Below are positions 25,148 through 33,770 of a stretch of 35,371 nucleotides of DNA, in pieces; the stretch's first letter is position 1; each line of letters opens with the position of its first letter. The translations under genes and the position numbers were made by a program. The notes under the pieces are model-generated. The model had not been told where the DNA came from. It worked only from the letters and a program-made list of their open reading frames with translations, and did not search any database. The stretch comes from Desulfobulbaceae bacterium (lineage in GTDB: Bacteria > Desulfobacterota > Desulfobulbia > Desulfobulbales > Desulfobulbaceae): positions 1-35,371 of the forward strand of contig JAABTP010000029.1 in the NCBI GenBank assembly GCA_011389815.1. Direction: 5' to 3'.

Positions 25148-27553
25148 ATGGAAATTGACGACTCGTTATCAGCCAGTATGGATGATTTCGCAGAAAATAC
25201 CCAAGATATGGATATACCGGAAGAGCTGCCCATGATGGCAGTTCGGGATGTGGTTGTTTTTAACTACATGATTCTCCCACTTTTTGTCGGACGTCCTGGT
25301 TCTATATCAGCAGTAAACGAGGCCATGGAAGGCGATAAGCTCCTGATGTTGGTCACTCAAAAAGATGCAACCAGTGACGACCCGGAACCGGAAGATCTGT
25401 ATCAGGTTGGCATGGTTTCCATGATTATGCGGACCTTAAAACTGCCGGACGGAAGACTGAAGGTTTTGGTCCAGGCCTTGTCTAAGGCTGAGATAAAATC
25501 ATATGAGCAGAAAGACCCCCATTTCCGGGTAAATGTTGGTTTGCTTGATGAGGAAATCACTGAGGAGGTGACTGTAGAAGTAGAGGCCTTGATGCGTCTT
25601 GTCCGGGAGCAGACCGAGAAGATTATGTCGCTTCGCGGTACTCTTTCAGCTGATTTAATGGCGATTGTGAATAATATTGAGGAGCCAGGCCGTCTTGCTG
25701 ATTTAGTGGGTTCTAATCTCCGGCTCAAAGTCGCTGAATCGCAGAAGATTCTTGAAAGTTCAAACCCTGTGGAACGACTGCGTCTTGTAGCAGACCTGCT
25801 TAATAAAGAGATGGAAGTTGCCACGGTTCAGGCAAAAATTCAATCTGATGCCAAGGAAGAGATGTCGCGCTCACAACGGGAGTATTTTCTTCGTGAGCAG
25901 ATGCAGGCCCTGAAAAAGGAGTTGGGTGATGATGATGCCTATTCTCAAGAGATTGAAGAGTTGGGCAGGAAAATTAAAAAGAAAAAAATGCCCAAGTATG
26001 CCCGCAAAGAGGCGCGTAAGGAACTCAAGCGTCTTGAAATGATGCATCCTGATGCGTCTGAAGCCAACATCATTCGCACCTATATTGAATGGATTATTGA
26101 CTTGCCCTGGAAGAAATCTTCCAAGGATTTTCTGGATCTGGAAAAAGCAGCCCAGGTTTTGGATGAGGATCATTACGGCCTGGAAAAAATTAAGGAACGG
26201 ATTCTTGAGTTTCTTGCTGTACGAAAACTGAATAATGATACCAAAGGACCGATTCTCTGTTTTGCCGGCCCTCCTGGAGTTGGTAAGACTTCTCTGGGAC
26301 AAGCAGTTGCCAAGGCAATGGGGCGTAAGTTTTATCGATTATCTCTTGGTGGGATGCGTGATGAGGCTGAGATTCGGGGACATCGCCGTACCTATATCGG
26401 AGCCATGCCTGGTCGTATTCTCCAGGGCTTGAAAAATGTAGGAACCAATAATCCTGTTTTTATGATGGATGAGATTGATAAAGTCGGTTCTGATTATCGG
26501 GGTGATCCCTCATCAGCTCTGTTGGAGATTCTTGATCCTGAGCAAAATAATAGTTTTTCTGATCATTATATGAACATGCCCTTTGACATGTCCAAAGTCA
26601 TGTTTATTACAACTGCCAACCGGACAGACACCATTCCCGGGCCGCTGATGGACAGGATGGAGGTTATCCGGCTTGCTGGCTATACATTGGAAGAAAAAAC
26701 AGTTATTGCGAGGAAATATCTGCTGCCAAGACAGGTGAAGGAAAACGGGATCAAACAGCGGCTTGTCAAGCTGAACGATGAGACCTTGAAATTTATCATC
26801 ACGCATTATACTCTGGAGGCCGGTGTCAGGAATCTGGAGCGGGAGTTGGGCAAGATCTGCCGTAAGCTGGCGCGAAAAATTGCTGAAGGTGGTAAAGGGC
26901 CGTATACGATTTCTCAGAATACGTTGAAGAAATACTTGGGGCCACACAAATATCTGCCGGAAACCGAGTTAGATACCTTGCAACAGCCAGGCCTGGCCAT
27001 TGGTCTTGCCTGGACTTCAGTTGGCGGAGCCCTGCTCCATATCGAAACTTCAGTGCTTCCAGGAAAGGGGAAACTTTTATTGACTGGTCAGCTTGGGGAT
27101 GTGATGAAGGAATCAGCTCAGGCTGCTTTGACCTATTGCCGGAGCCGGGGCAAGGCCTTGGGTGTAAGCGAGGAGTATTTTGATACCATTGATATCCATG
27201 TTCATGTCCCTGCCGGAGCTATTCCTAAGGACGGTCCGTCAGCCGGTATTACTATGACAACAGCTCTCTGTTCGGCCATTACCGGGAAAATGGTAAAAAA
27301 AGGCATGGCCATGACTGGCGAAGTAACCCTGAGAGGGCGGGTGCTTCCCATTGGCGGTTTAAAAGAAAAATCGCTTGCTGCGTTGCAGGCTGGCATTAAA
27401 CAGATTATCATTCCGCAGGACAATGAAAAGGATCTTGTTGAAATTCCAGAAGAAATGCGTAAAAAGCTATCCTTTTTCCCCGTAGAGCATATGGATGAAG
27501 TTATTGAACATGCTCTTGGTGATTTGAAAAAAACAGCTGGAAAAAAGAAGTAA
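25148..27553 (+). CDS. lon: ATP-dependent protease Lon (LonA)
   Basis: The 801-aa protein has all LonA parts. The LON substrate-binding N-domain starts at about residue 25 (ELPMMAVRDVVVFNYMILPLFVGR). A helical region contains SQREYFLREQMQALKKELG. The AAA+ module has Walker A GPPGVGKT (374-381) and PVFMMDEIDKVG. The protease domain has the dyad S698 (KDGPSAG) and K741, spaced exactly as in other LonA enzymes. It degrades misfolded and regulatory proteins in the cytosol. AGAGGAT precedes ATG 25148. The last 44 codons and the downstream flank are repeated in damaged form immediately afterwards; the functional copy itself is intact. Confidence 0.98.
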   Translation: MEIDDSLSASMDDFAENTQDMDIPEELPMMAVRDVVVFNYMILPLFVGRPGSISAVNEAMEGDKLLMLVTQKDATSDDPEPEDLYQVGMVSMIMRTLKLPDGRLKVLVQALSKAEIKSYEQKDPHFRVNVGLLDEEITEEVTVEVEALMRLVREQTEKIMSLRGTLSADLMAIVNNIEEPGRLADLVGSNLRLKVAESQKILESSNPVERLRLVADLLNKEMEVATVQAKIQSDAKEEMSRSQREYFLREQMQALKKELGDDDAYSQEIEELGRKIKKKKMPKYARKEARKELKRLEMMHPDASEANIIRTYIEWIIDLPWKKSSKDFLDLEKAAQVLDEDHYGLEKIKERILEFLAVRKLNNDTKGPILCFAGPPGVGKTSLGQAVAKAMGRKFYRLSLGGMRDEAEIRGHRRTYIGAMPGRILQGLKNVGTNNPVFMMDEIDKVGSDYRGDPSSALLEILDPEQNNSFSDHYMNMPFDMSKVMFITTANRTDTIPGPLMDRMEVIRLAGYTLEEKTVIARKYLLPRQVKENGIKQRLVKLNDETLKFIITHYTLEAGVRNLERELGKICRKLARKIAEGGKGPYTISQNTLKKYLGPHKYLPETELDTLQQPGLAIGLAWTSVGGALLHIETSVLPGKGKLLLTGQLGDVMKESAQAALTYCRSRGKALGVSEEYFDTIDIHVHVPAGAIPKDGPSAGITMTTALCSAITGKMVKKGMAMTGEVTLRGRVLPIGGLKEKSLAALQAGIKQIIIPQDNEKDLVEIPEEMRKKLSFFPVEHMDEVIEHALGDLKKTAGKKK

Positions 27554-27660
27554 TGTATAGTATGCTTTTATCCTCTAAGCGGTCAGGGTAAATCATGCAA
27601 GCAAAAAGTATACATGGAAATTGCCGGGAGACGCAGGGATTCATCGGTAATTTTTATAGT

Positions 27661-27892
27661 AATGAAAAGGATCTTTTGGAAATTCCAAAAGAAAATTCGT
27701 AACAAAACTTCCTTTTTTTCAGGAGAGCACATGCATGAAGTTATTAAGCATGTTGCTGGTGATAAAAAAAACTGGAAAAAAGAAGTAATATATAGTATGC
27801 TCTTATCCTGACCAAGAGGTCAGGGTAATCATGTATGTAATGTAAGCAAAAAGTATACATGAAAATTGCCGGGAGACTCAGCGAGTCATCGG
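27661..27892 (+). pseudogene. Decayed tandem copy of the lon 3' end and its downstream flank
   Basis: This segment repeats 27422-27647 with a period of 239 bases. It begins AATGAAAAGGATCTT as at 27422 and keeps recognisable versions of GAAATTCCA, CATGAAGTTATT, TGGAAAAAAGAAGTAAT and TATAGTATGC. It also keeps the noncoding flank, AGCAAAAAGTATACATG and ATTGCCGGGAGAC to TCATCGG. In the lon frame the copy reads NEKDLLEIPKENS and then stops; a small indel shifts the rest to another frame (GEHMHEVIKHVAGDKK). It also carries a perfect hairpin CCTGACC/GGTCAGG (27807-27824) that is only half present in the original. It has no coding function that I can support. Confidence 0.85.
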
Positions 27893-28367
27893 CACTTCCT
27901 TTGAGGGAGGGAGAATTGAGGAATTTTTTTCCGCAATCAGGTCTAACAGCCGCTCCGCCCAATCTTTTTTTACCTGTCAGGATTTCCATCAGTGTTTTAC
28001 AGATGCGTTTTTCCGCACGGTATCGTCTGTTATTATCAAGTTGAGCATATTCTGATTGACCTGTCCTGTCATCTCAAGAGCGGACTGATTTGTTCTGTCT
28101 GTTGATGATCCTCAGTTTGCCGTCATGGCAGAACCGGTTCGTTTACAGATAACCTCTTCCGTTTTTGCAGAACCAATTTTTGAGAGAAAAAATGGTGATT
28201 GAGCGCTTCCGTATGCTGAGATGGCTCCTGTGCCGTATTTATCCTCAAGCCGTAACGCGGTTATAACTTTAAAATACTCTTTTTACTATTTTTATTAGTA
28301 ATACCCTACATAGTTCAGGCTTAAGAAAGAACTATAATAATAACCAGTTAACAAACAAGGAGAAATC
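27893..28367. other. Gene-poor stretch upstream of the betaine operon with traces of eroded reading frames
   Basis: No intact gene is visible in these 475 bases. Two coding-like traces exist. On the minus strand, 28282-27992 is open in one frame except for a single TGA at 28114-28112 (segments such as DKYGTGAISAYG), and a shifted frame near 27920-27990 reads KDWAERLLDLIAEK. On the plus strand around 28115-28210 a short frame reads MAEPVRLQITSSVFAEPIF. I cannot decide which, if either, was a gene. Close to the operon a TATAAT (28333-28338) stands without a good -35 element. Confidence 0.35.
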
Positions 28368-29198
28368 ATGACTGCAAGATTAATGGAATTGGAAGAACAG
28401 GATTACGGGCATAAGCCGATAGAAGTCCGTGAGACAGATAAGTATAAAGAAGAATATGTTAGCTCTTTTGTCGATAAATGGGATGAGCTTATCGGCTGGG
28501 ATGCCCGTGCTGAGAGTGAAGGAAACTTTTTTATAGATATTCTTAAGGAGCGCGGCGCAGAACGGATTCTTGATGTATCTACCGGCACAGGATATCATTC
28601 TGTGCAGTTGTTAAAAGCAGGTTTTGATGTGACCAGTGTGGACGGAAGTCCGGTTATGCTGGCAAAAGCCTTTCAGAACGCCAAGAAGCACGGTTTGGTA
28701 CTCCGGACTGTTAATGCGGACTGGCGCTGGCTGAATAAGGATGTCCATAGTTCGTATGATGCTGTTATCTGTTTGGGCAATTCTTTTACGCATCTTTTCG
28801 ATGAACGTGACCGTCGGAAGTCTCTTGCCGAGTATTATGCTGTGCTGCATCATAATGGTGTGTTAGTTATTGATCATCGGAATTATGACACTATGCTTGA
28901 TGATAAATTTAAATCTCAGCATAAATATTATTACTGCGGTGAAAATGTGAGCGCAGAGCCAGAACATATAGATGAAGGGCTAGCGCGTTTTAACTATGTT
29001 TTTCCGGACAAATCATCGTACCATCTGAATATGTTTCCTTTGCGCAGAGAATATATGCGCCGACTGATGAAAGAAGTCGGGTTCCAGCGTATTCAAACCT
29101 ACGGTGATTTTGAGGAAACCTACAAGCAAGATGACCCCGACTTTCTCGTTCATGTTGCAGAAAAAGAGTATCTGCTGGAGGAAGAAGGTAATGAGTAG
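28368..29198 (+). CDS. gsmt: Glycine/sarcosine N-methyltransferase (GSMT)
   Basis: The 276-aa SAM-dependent enzyme carries out the first two steps of betaine synthesis: glycine to sarcosine to dimethylglycine. It closely follows the Ectothiorhodospira halochloris-type GSMT from end to end: EEYVSSFVDKWDELIGWD, the SAM-binding motif ILDVSTGTGYHS (G73, G75), NADWRWLNKD, ICLGNSFTHLF and YYYCGENVS. The C-terminal part is FPLRREYMRRLMKEVGFQ and DPDFLVHVAEKEY. AAGGAG lies before ATG 28368. The last 8 bases overlap the start of the dimethylglycine methyltransferase gene, so the two are translationally coupled. Confidence 0.96.
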   Translation: MTARLMELEEQDYGHKPIEVRETDKYKEEYVSSFVDKWDELIGWDARAESEGNFFIDILKERGAERILDVSTGTGYHSVQLLKAGFDVTSVDGSPVMLAKAFQNAKKHGLVLRTVNADWRWLNKDVHSSYDAVICLGNSFTHLFDERDRRKSLAEYYAVLHHNGVLVIDHRNYDTMLDDKFKSQHKYYYCGENVSAEPEHIDEGLARFNYVFPDKSSYHLNMFPLRREYMRRLMKEVGFQRIQTYGDFEETYKQDDPDFLVHVAEKEYLLEEEGNE

Positions 29199-30042
29199 TG
29201 AGTACTCAGATGTGGTCGAGCAGTCAAGAGACTACTATAACAGCGCGGATGCTGATGAATTCTATTATAATATCTGGGGCGGTGAGGATATCCATATCGG
29301 TATGTACGAAAAAACCGAAGATGATATACGAACGGCAAGCAGGCGGACTGTAGCTCATCTGGCTGCTTGTGTAACCGAACATCCCCGTAATGGCTCAATA
29401 AAAAAAGTTCTTGATATTGGGTCGGGTTATGGTGGAGCAGCCCGCTATTTAGCGAAGCAGTACGGATGGAATATATCGTGCCTGAATCTGAGCGAAGCTG
29501 AAAATGAGCGGAACCGGAAGAAAAATAAGGAAGCTGGACTGGATGATCTCATTGAGGTCGTTGACGGCAGCTTTGAATCCCTTCCTTTTGATGATTCTTC
29601 GTTTGATTTGGTCTGGTGCCAGGATGCTATCTTACACAGTGGAGATAAAGCAAGGGTCTTTGAGGAGGTTCACAGAGTACTTCGACCTGATGGGGAGCTT
29701 ATTTTTACGGACCCTATGCAGAGCGATAATTGCCCGGAAGGAGTACTTGATCCCATACTTGCACGTATTCATCTTGACCATCTGGGCTCCTTTGCTTTAT
29801 ACAAGGAGCTTGCAGAGGAAAAAGGATTTCGTGTTCTGAATGTGGAAGAACATACAGAGCAGCTCTCCACACATTACGCACATGTGGCAGATGAAACCAG
29901 GAGAAATTATTCTGTAATATCTCAGTACTCAAACCCGGATTACCTCGACAGGATGCTTACTGGCCTTGAGCACTGGGTCAGTGGCGGTAAAAAAGGGTAT
30001 CTTGCATGGGGCATACTCCATTTCCAGAAAAAAACATCCTGA
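29191..30042 (+). CDS. sdmt: Sarcosine/dimethylglycine N-methyltransferase (SDMT)
   Basis: The 283-aa SAM-dependent enzyme completes betaine synthesis by methylating sarcosine and dimethylglycine. Typical parts are SRDYYNSADADEFYYNIWGG and EDIHIGMY at the N-terminus, SAM motif I VLDIGSGYGGAARYLA (D75, G77, G79), LNLSEAENERNRKKN, WCQDAILHSGD, FTDPMQSDNCPEGVLDPIL, and GLEHWVSGGKKGYLAWGI at the end. The frame is open further upstream inside the previous gene (to 29104), but ATG 29191 with GGAGGAAG in front matches the family start. It ends 28 bases before the methyltransferase/reductase fusion gene. Confidence 0.96.
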   Translation: MSSEYSDVVEQSRDYYNSADADEFYYNIWGGEDIHIGMYEKTEDDIRTASRRTVAHLAACVTEHPRNGSIKKVLDIGSGYGGAARYLAKQYGWNISCLNLSEAENERNRKKNKEAGLDDLIEVVDGSFESLPFDDSSFDLVWCQDAILHSGDKARVFEEVHRVLRPDGELIFTDPMQSDNCPEGVLDPILARIHLDHLGSFALYKELAEEKGFRVLNVEEHTEQLSTHYAHVADETRRNYSVISQYSNPDYLDRMLTGLEHWVSGGKKGYLAWGILHFQKKTS

Positions 30043-30070
30043 CGAGCCTCTGTAACAAAAAAGATATATT

Positions 30071-31960
30071 ATGAAGCCTGACTTTATCGAATACATCCAA
30101 AATCACGTTGTGCTGGGCGATGGAGCCCTTGGCTCCTACCTTTTTGAAAGGGGGGTTGAGCGTGGACGTAATTTGGATTTGATGAATATCCAGTCACCTG
30201 ATACGATCTTGAATGCTCATGAAGAGTATATCAGGGCAGGAAGCCAGTTGATTGAGACCAATACCTTTGGTGCAAATCGGTTTAAACTGCGTGAGGCTGG
30301 CGTTGAAGAGCAGGTATGGGAGATTAATCGGGCCGGAGCGGAAATTGCAGTAAAAGCGGCAGGACATCAGGTCTATGTAGCTGGTTCTGTAGGTCCTTCT
30401 GGGATTAATTTTTCCAATGATGATCAAGAAATTACTTCTGATGATATACGGGAGAGTTTCTCTGATCAGATACGAGGTTTGGCAGAGGGAGGAGTCGATG
30501 TCCTGATTATTGAGACATTTTCCTCTCTTGATGAAGTGTTACTTGCCATTGAGGTGGCCCGGAGTGAGGCACCAGAACTCCCTGTTATTGGTCAGATGGT
30601 TTTTCCTGCCCATGGAATGACCGTGCAGGGAGATGAAGCTTTGGTGTGTGGACGGGCCATGATCCAAGCCGGGGCTTCCGTAGTGGGGACCAATTGCGGG
30701 CGCGGTATTGATAGGATGGTTGCGACCATTAGCAACCTGTCTGGTTTGGCAGGTGAAGGGGTTCCGCTCTCTGCTTTTCCTAATGCCGGCATGCCTGAGT
30801 TAGTAGGACATCGCATGATCTATCCTGCTCAGCCTGGCTATATGGCCACTCGAGCCAGGGAGATGATCCGTAAGGGAGTGCATCTTATTGGCGGTTGTTG
30901 CGGTACTGCTCCTGCTCATATTCAGGAGTTTCGTTCTGCCCTTAAAATTAAGCCGGTACGAGTCCAGGTTCAAGAGGTTCCTGTTGCAGAGGATGTTCAG
31001 GAAGAGAGCTTTGCTGAGCCACAGAATGGTGGTTTTCTGGAAAGCCTTCAGCCAGGACGATTGCCTATAATTGCGGAGCTTGACCCACCGACCCATTTAG
31101 ATGCAGAGCCTGTTTTAGCTGGTGCTGAACAACTGGCAAAAGTCGGAGTCGATGCCATCTCGCTGGGTGAAAACCCCTTGGCCATCCTGCGTGCAGGAAA
31201 TCTCGGTGTGGCCTCCCTGATTCGCCAACGTACTGGTCTACAGACCATTATTCACCAAACCGGACGTGACTTGAATGGCCTTGGCCTCCAATCCCGGATG
31301 ATGGAAGCGCATCTCCTTGGGATAGAGGCTGTGCTTGCAGTATCCGGGGACTCGGCCGCAGGCACGGATCAGCCAGGAGTGAGCGGAATCTTTGATCTGC
31401 GTTCATCAGGCTTGATCAGAATGCTGGACAGTATGAACCGGGGAATGAATATGGCTGGGCGTTCTCTCAAGGAACAGACGAATTTTTCCATAGGGGCAGC
31501 TTTTAGTTTTCCGCCTACCTCTCCTGATCTGCAAATTCGGCGGTTGGAGAAAAAGGCTGCACTTGGAGCACGTTATGCTATGACCCAACCGCTTTTTTCC
31601 GTTGATGCGGTTGAGCAGATGATGGAGCGAGTAGAGAATATAGATATTCTTATCTTCCCAGGTATCTTCCCTCTTATTTCCTCTCGCAATGCTGAGTTTC
31701 TTCATAATGAAGTACCAGGAATTTATGTTCCTGAAGAGCTGCGAAAACAACTTGCCCGTTTTGATGAGGTTGCTGACCAGCGTAAGGTTGCTTTGGAGTA
31801 TACATCGGAATTGGTAGAAGGAATTTCTTCCTTTATTGATGGATTGTACTTGATTAGTCCATTGAATAAATGGGATATTATTCTTGATTTCGTTGTTCAG
31901 GCTCGCCAGGCGGGCTGGAAAGGGAGTGGACGGGCGGATAAATTGGCATCAACTCGCTGA
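30071..31960 (+). CDS. Bifunctional homocysteine S-methyltransferase / methylenetetrahydrofolate reductase
   Basis: The 629-aa fusion has an N-terminal homocysteine S-methyltransferase barrel (about 1-290): DGALGSYLFERG, ETNTFGANRFKL, and the zinc ligands C209 (TNCGRG) and C276-C277 (GGCCGT). A Gln/Glu-rich linker follows, then an MTHFR barrel (about 330-615): PIIAELDPPTH, GLGLQSRMMEAHLLGIEAVL, SFPPTSPDLQ, and ARYAMTQPLF. The MTHFR part reduces methylene-THF with flavin, and the first part transfers a methyl group to homocysteine, giving methionine. It resembles Bacillus YitJ. No B12 domain is present. The ribosome-binding site is weak (AAAAAGATA). As third gene of the betaine operon it would restore the methionine used by GSMT and SDMT. 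Confidence 0.93.
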   Translation: MKPDFIEYIQNHVVLGDGALGSYLFERGVERGRNLDLMNIQSPDTILNAHEEYIRAGSQLIETNTFGANRFKLREAGVEEQVWEINRAGAEIAVKAAGHQVYVAGSVGPSGINFSNDDQEITSDDIRESFSDQIRGLAEGGVDVLIIETFSSLDEVLLAIEVARSEAPELPVIGQMVFPAHGMTVQGDEALVCGRAMIQAGASVVGTNCGRGIDRMVATISNLSGLAGEGVPLSAFPNAGMPELVGHRMIYPAQPGYMATRAREMIRKGVHLIGGCCGTAPAHIQEFRSALKIKPVRVQVQEVPVAEDVQEESFAEPQNGGFLESLQPGRLPIIAELDPPTHLDAEPVLAGAEQLAKVGVDAISLGENPLAILRAGNLGVASLIRQRTGLQTIIHQTGRDLNGLGLQSRMMEAHLLGIEAVLAVSGDSAAGTDQPGVSGIFDLRSSGLIRMLDSMNRGMNMAGRSLKEQTNFSIGAAFSFPPTSPDLQIRRLEKKAALGARYAMTQPLFSVDAVEQMMERVENIDILIFPGIFPLISSRNAEFLHNEVPGIYVPEELRKQLARFDEVADQRKVALEYTSELVEGISSFIDGLYLISPLNKWDIILDFVVQARQAGWKGSGRADKLASTR

Positions 31961-32362
31961 AATTTCAAGTAACTCTTTTGATTTTATCAGTGTGATTCTT
32001 AAGGCTCTTCAGGGATTTCCAGGGTTCATCGGATTACCTGCCGGACGCCTCCTGTAACCCAATGGGTTTAAGAAAACCTGTTGAGTATCTTGCAATATTT
32101 GGCATGGCCAATATTAAAAAACAAAACACGGTCTAAGACCGGTCGTAGTTGCTCTCTTTGAATCACTGAAAAAGAAAGTCGTGTAAAATACCGTCGGCAG
32201 GGTATCCTCTGCTGTTTGAACTGGCAGGTATGCCCTTAATCGTCAGTGGTTGGATAAATTGAGAGTATTTTGCGTTAAATGAGTGTATGAGAATATCTGA
32301 GGACTTGTTTTTTTCAACAGACCTGGTAAGGGTGGGGTTGAAATTGAACAGTAAGACCAACT
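31961..32362. other. Upstream part of the 500-base metK leader region, no gene
   Basis: No coding region is visible. Small palindromes occur: a hairpin AATATTTGGC/GCCAATATT with one bulged T (about 32092-32113), the exact palindrome CGGTCT-A-AGACCG (about 32129-32141), and TTCAAC/GTTGAA (about 32316-32343) around a G-rich loop. I cannot assign any known RNA class to this stretch. Confidence 0.4.
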
Positions 32363-32435
32363 ACCGGCTGGGAAGCCTGCCGGTCGCTGGACTTTCAGTC
32401 CGTTTTTTTTAAATTCACCGAATTTTAGTCGGTGA
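32363..32435 (+). promoter_or_regulatory. Candidate attenuator-like leader of metK: three hairpins, the middle one with a T run
   Basis: Hairpin 1: ACCGGC (32363-32368) with GCCGGT (32379-32384). Hairpin 2: GGACT (32389-32393) with AGTCC (32397-32401), followed by G and eight T (32403-32410), which is the layout of an intrinsic terminator. Hairpin 3: TCACCGA (32415-32421) with TCGGTGA (32429-32435), ending 13 bases before the AAGGAG of metK. The terminator stem is short. A terminator 50 bases before a start codon and 440 bases after the previous gene suggests a transcribed leader or a small RNA, but no SAM-riboswitch consensus is seen. Confidence 0.45.
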
Positions 32436-32460
32436 GTCATTTAGTTAAGGAGAATTTTTT

Positions 32461-33624
32461 ATGTCAAGTCATCTTTTTACTTCAGAATCTGTTTCAGAAG
32501 GCCATCCTGACAAGGTGGCTGATCAGGTTTCCGATGCTGTCTTGGATGCCATTCTGGAGCAGGATCCACATGCGCGGGTTGCCTGTGAGAGCTTGGTTAC
32601 TACTGGTCTCGCCATGATTGCTGGAGAAATTACCACTTCTGCCTGGGTGGATATGCCGGAGATTGTCCGTCAGACCATCAGAGGTATTGGGTATAATTCT
32701 TCAGATATGGGCTTTGATTGGCAGTCTTGCGCTGTTATGACCTCTATTGACAAGCAGTCAGTCGACATTGCTCAGGGAGTTGATGAGGGGACCGGGCTTG
32801 ACCTGGATCAGGGAGCCGGAGATCAGGGGTTGATGTTTGGTTATGCCTGTGATGAAACCAAGGTACTTATGCCCATGCCCATAGCCTATGCTCATCGTTT
32901 GGTAAAATGCCAATCTGAAGTGCGAAAAAACAGGGTGCTGCCGTGGCTCCGTCCTGACGCCAAGAGCCAGGTCACCATTCAGTATGAAGACAACGTGCCC
33001 AAGCGGATAGAGGCAGTGGTTGTTTCTACCCAGCATAGTGAGGATGTTTCCTATGCAGATCTGAAGGAAGGGGTGATGGAGGAGATTATTAAACCTACCT
33101 TGCCGGCAAACATGATTGATGAGAATACGAAATACTTTATCAATCCGACTGGTCGTTTCGTCATCGGCGGGCCTGTGGGTGATTGCGGCGTTACTGGCCG
33201 TAAGATTATTGTTGACTCCTATGGTGGACGTGGTTCCCATGGTGGTGGTGCCTTTTCTGGTAAGGATCCTTCCAAGGTAGATCGTTCTTCCTCCTATATG
33301 GGCCGCTACGTTGCCAAGAATATTGTTGCTGCTGGCCTTGCATCAACAGCCGAGGTTCAGGTGGCCTACGCTATTGGTATTGCCAAGCCGGTTTCCATTA
33401 ATGTGAACACCTTTGGTACAGGCAAGGTTTCTGAAGAGCGTCTGATTCAGCTGGTTGATGAGGTCTTTGACCTGCGTCCCAAGGCGATTGTTCAACAGCT
33501 TGACCTGCTTCGCCCTATTTATAAGAAAACAGCGGCATACGGTCATTTCGGTCGTGAATTGCCCGAGTTTACCTGGGAGCGAACAGACAAGGCTGAAGAG
33601 CTGAAGAGCGCAGCAGGAATCTAA
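32461..33624 (+). CDS. metK: S-adenosylmethionine synthetase
   Basis: The 387-aa enzyme makes SAM from methionine and ATP, releasing phosphate and PPi. Motifs: [11 protein letters not shown] (G14-K18), GAGDQG (118-123), and the phosphate-binding loop [16 protein letters not shown] (261-276). [20 protein letters not shown] and [19 protein letters not shown] are also typical. Length and order are standard for MetK. AAGGAG precedes ATG 32461. It regenerates the methyl donor for GSMT and SDMT; three SAM are used per betaine made from glycine. It is separated from the betaine operon by 500 bases with terminator-like hairpins, so it is probably transcribed on its own. Confidence 0.98.
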   Translation: MSSHLFTSESVSEGHPDKVADQVSDAVLDAILEQDPHARVACESLVTTGLAMIAGEITTSAWVDMPEIVRQTIRGIGYNSSDMGFDWQSCAVMTSIDKQSVDIAQGVDEGTGLDLDQGAGDQGLMFGYACDETKVLMPMPIAYAHRLVKCQSEVRKNRVLPWLRPDAKSQVTIQYEDNVPKRIEAVVVSTQHSEDVSYADLKEGVMEEIIKPTLPANMIDENTKYFINPTGRFVIGGPVGDCGVTGRKIIVDSYGGRGSHGGGAFSGKDPSKVDRSSSYMGRYVAKNIVAAGLASTAEVQVAYAIGIAKPVSINVNTFGTGKVSEERLIQLVDEVFDLRPKAIVQQLDLLRPIYKKTAAYGHFGRELPEFTWERTDKAEELKSAAGI

Positions 33625-33645
33625 AGAATTTCTGTTTATCTCTTG

Positions 33646-33715
33646 CAGGGGATACGGTACGCCGTGCCCCTATTTTCGAAATAAGGGATGGAATATTTCT
33701 TATTGAATCCCTTAT
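33646..33715. repeat. Palindromic element (copy G), inverted relative of the 77-bp element C, with terminator for metK
   Basis: The GC-rich part is GGGGATACGG (33648-33657) with CCGTGCCCC (33662-33670). The AT-rich part, AATAAGGGAT to ATCCCTTATT (33680 to 33715), forms its own hairpin followed by GTTTTTTG and can terminate metK transcription. Read on the minus strand, the element matches copy C: AAGGGATTCAATAAGAAATA, then ATTATTT, then GGGGCACGGCG. Confidence 0.7.
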
Positions 33716-33735
33716 TGTTTTTTGTATATTTGATG

Positions 33736-33770
33736 CCGAGCGATGCGTCATGCCTTGCTCGGTTTTTTTT
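33736..33770 (+). terminator. Intrinsic terminator 78 bases upstream of ahcY
   Basis: CCGAGC (33736-33741), 15-base loop, GCTCGG (33757-33762), eight T (33763-33770). It is the second terminator in series after metK. Its closeness to ahcY leaves room for an attenuator role. Confidence 0.75.

Noticed and set aside
27614-27811. 65-codon frame downstream of lon as a small gene
   Set aside because: Its second half is a shifted remnant of the duplicated lon tail and its first half is noncoding flank.
28112-28114. In-frame TGA as selenocysteine codon in the frame 28282-27992 (minus strand)
   Set aside because: There is no start codon, no recognisable selenoprotein family and no obvious SECIS hairpin after the TGA; decay is a simpler explanation.
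29104-29190. Upstream extension of the dimethylglycine methyltransferase
   Set aside because: It lies inside the gsmt coding region in another frame; the family N-terminus and the ribosome-binding site agree with ATG 29191.
32163-32460. SAM riboswitch upstream of metK
   Set aside because: I looked for the SAM-I core, the SAM-II pseudoknot and the SAM-IV core and found none; only unclassified hairpins are present.
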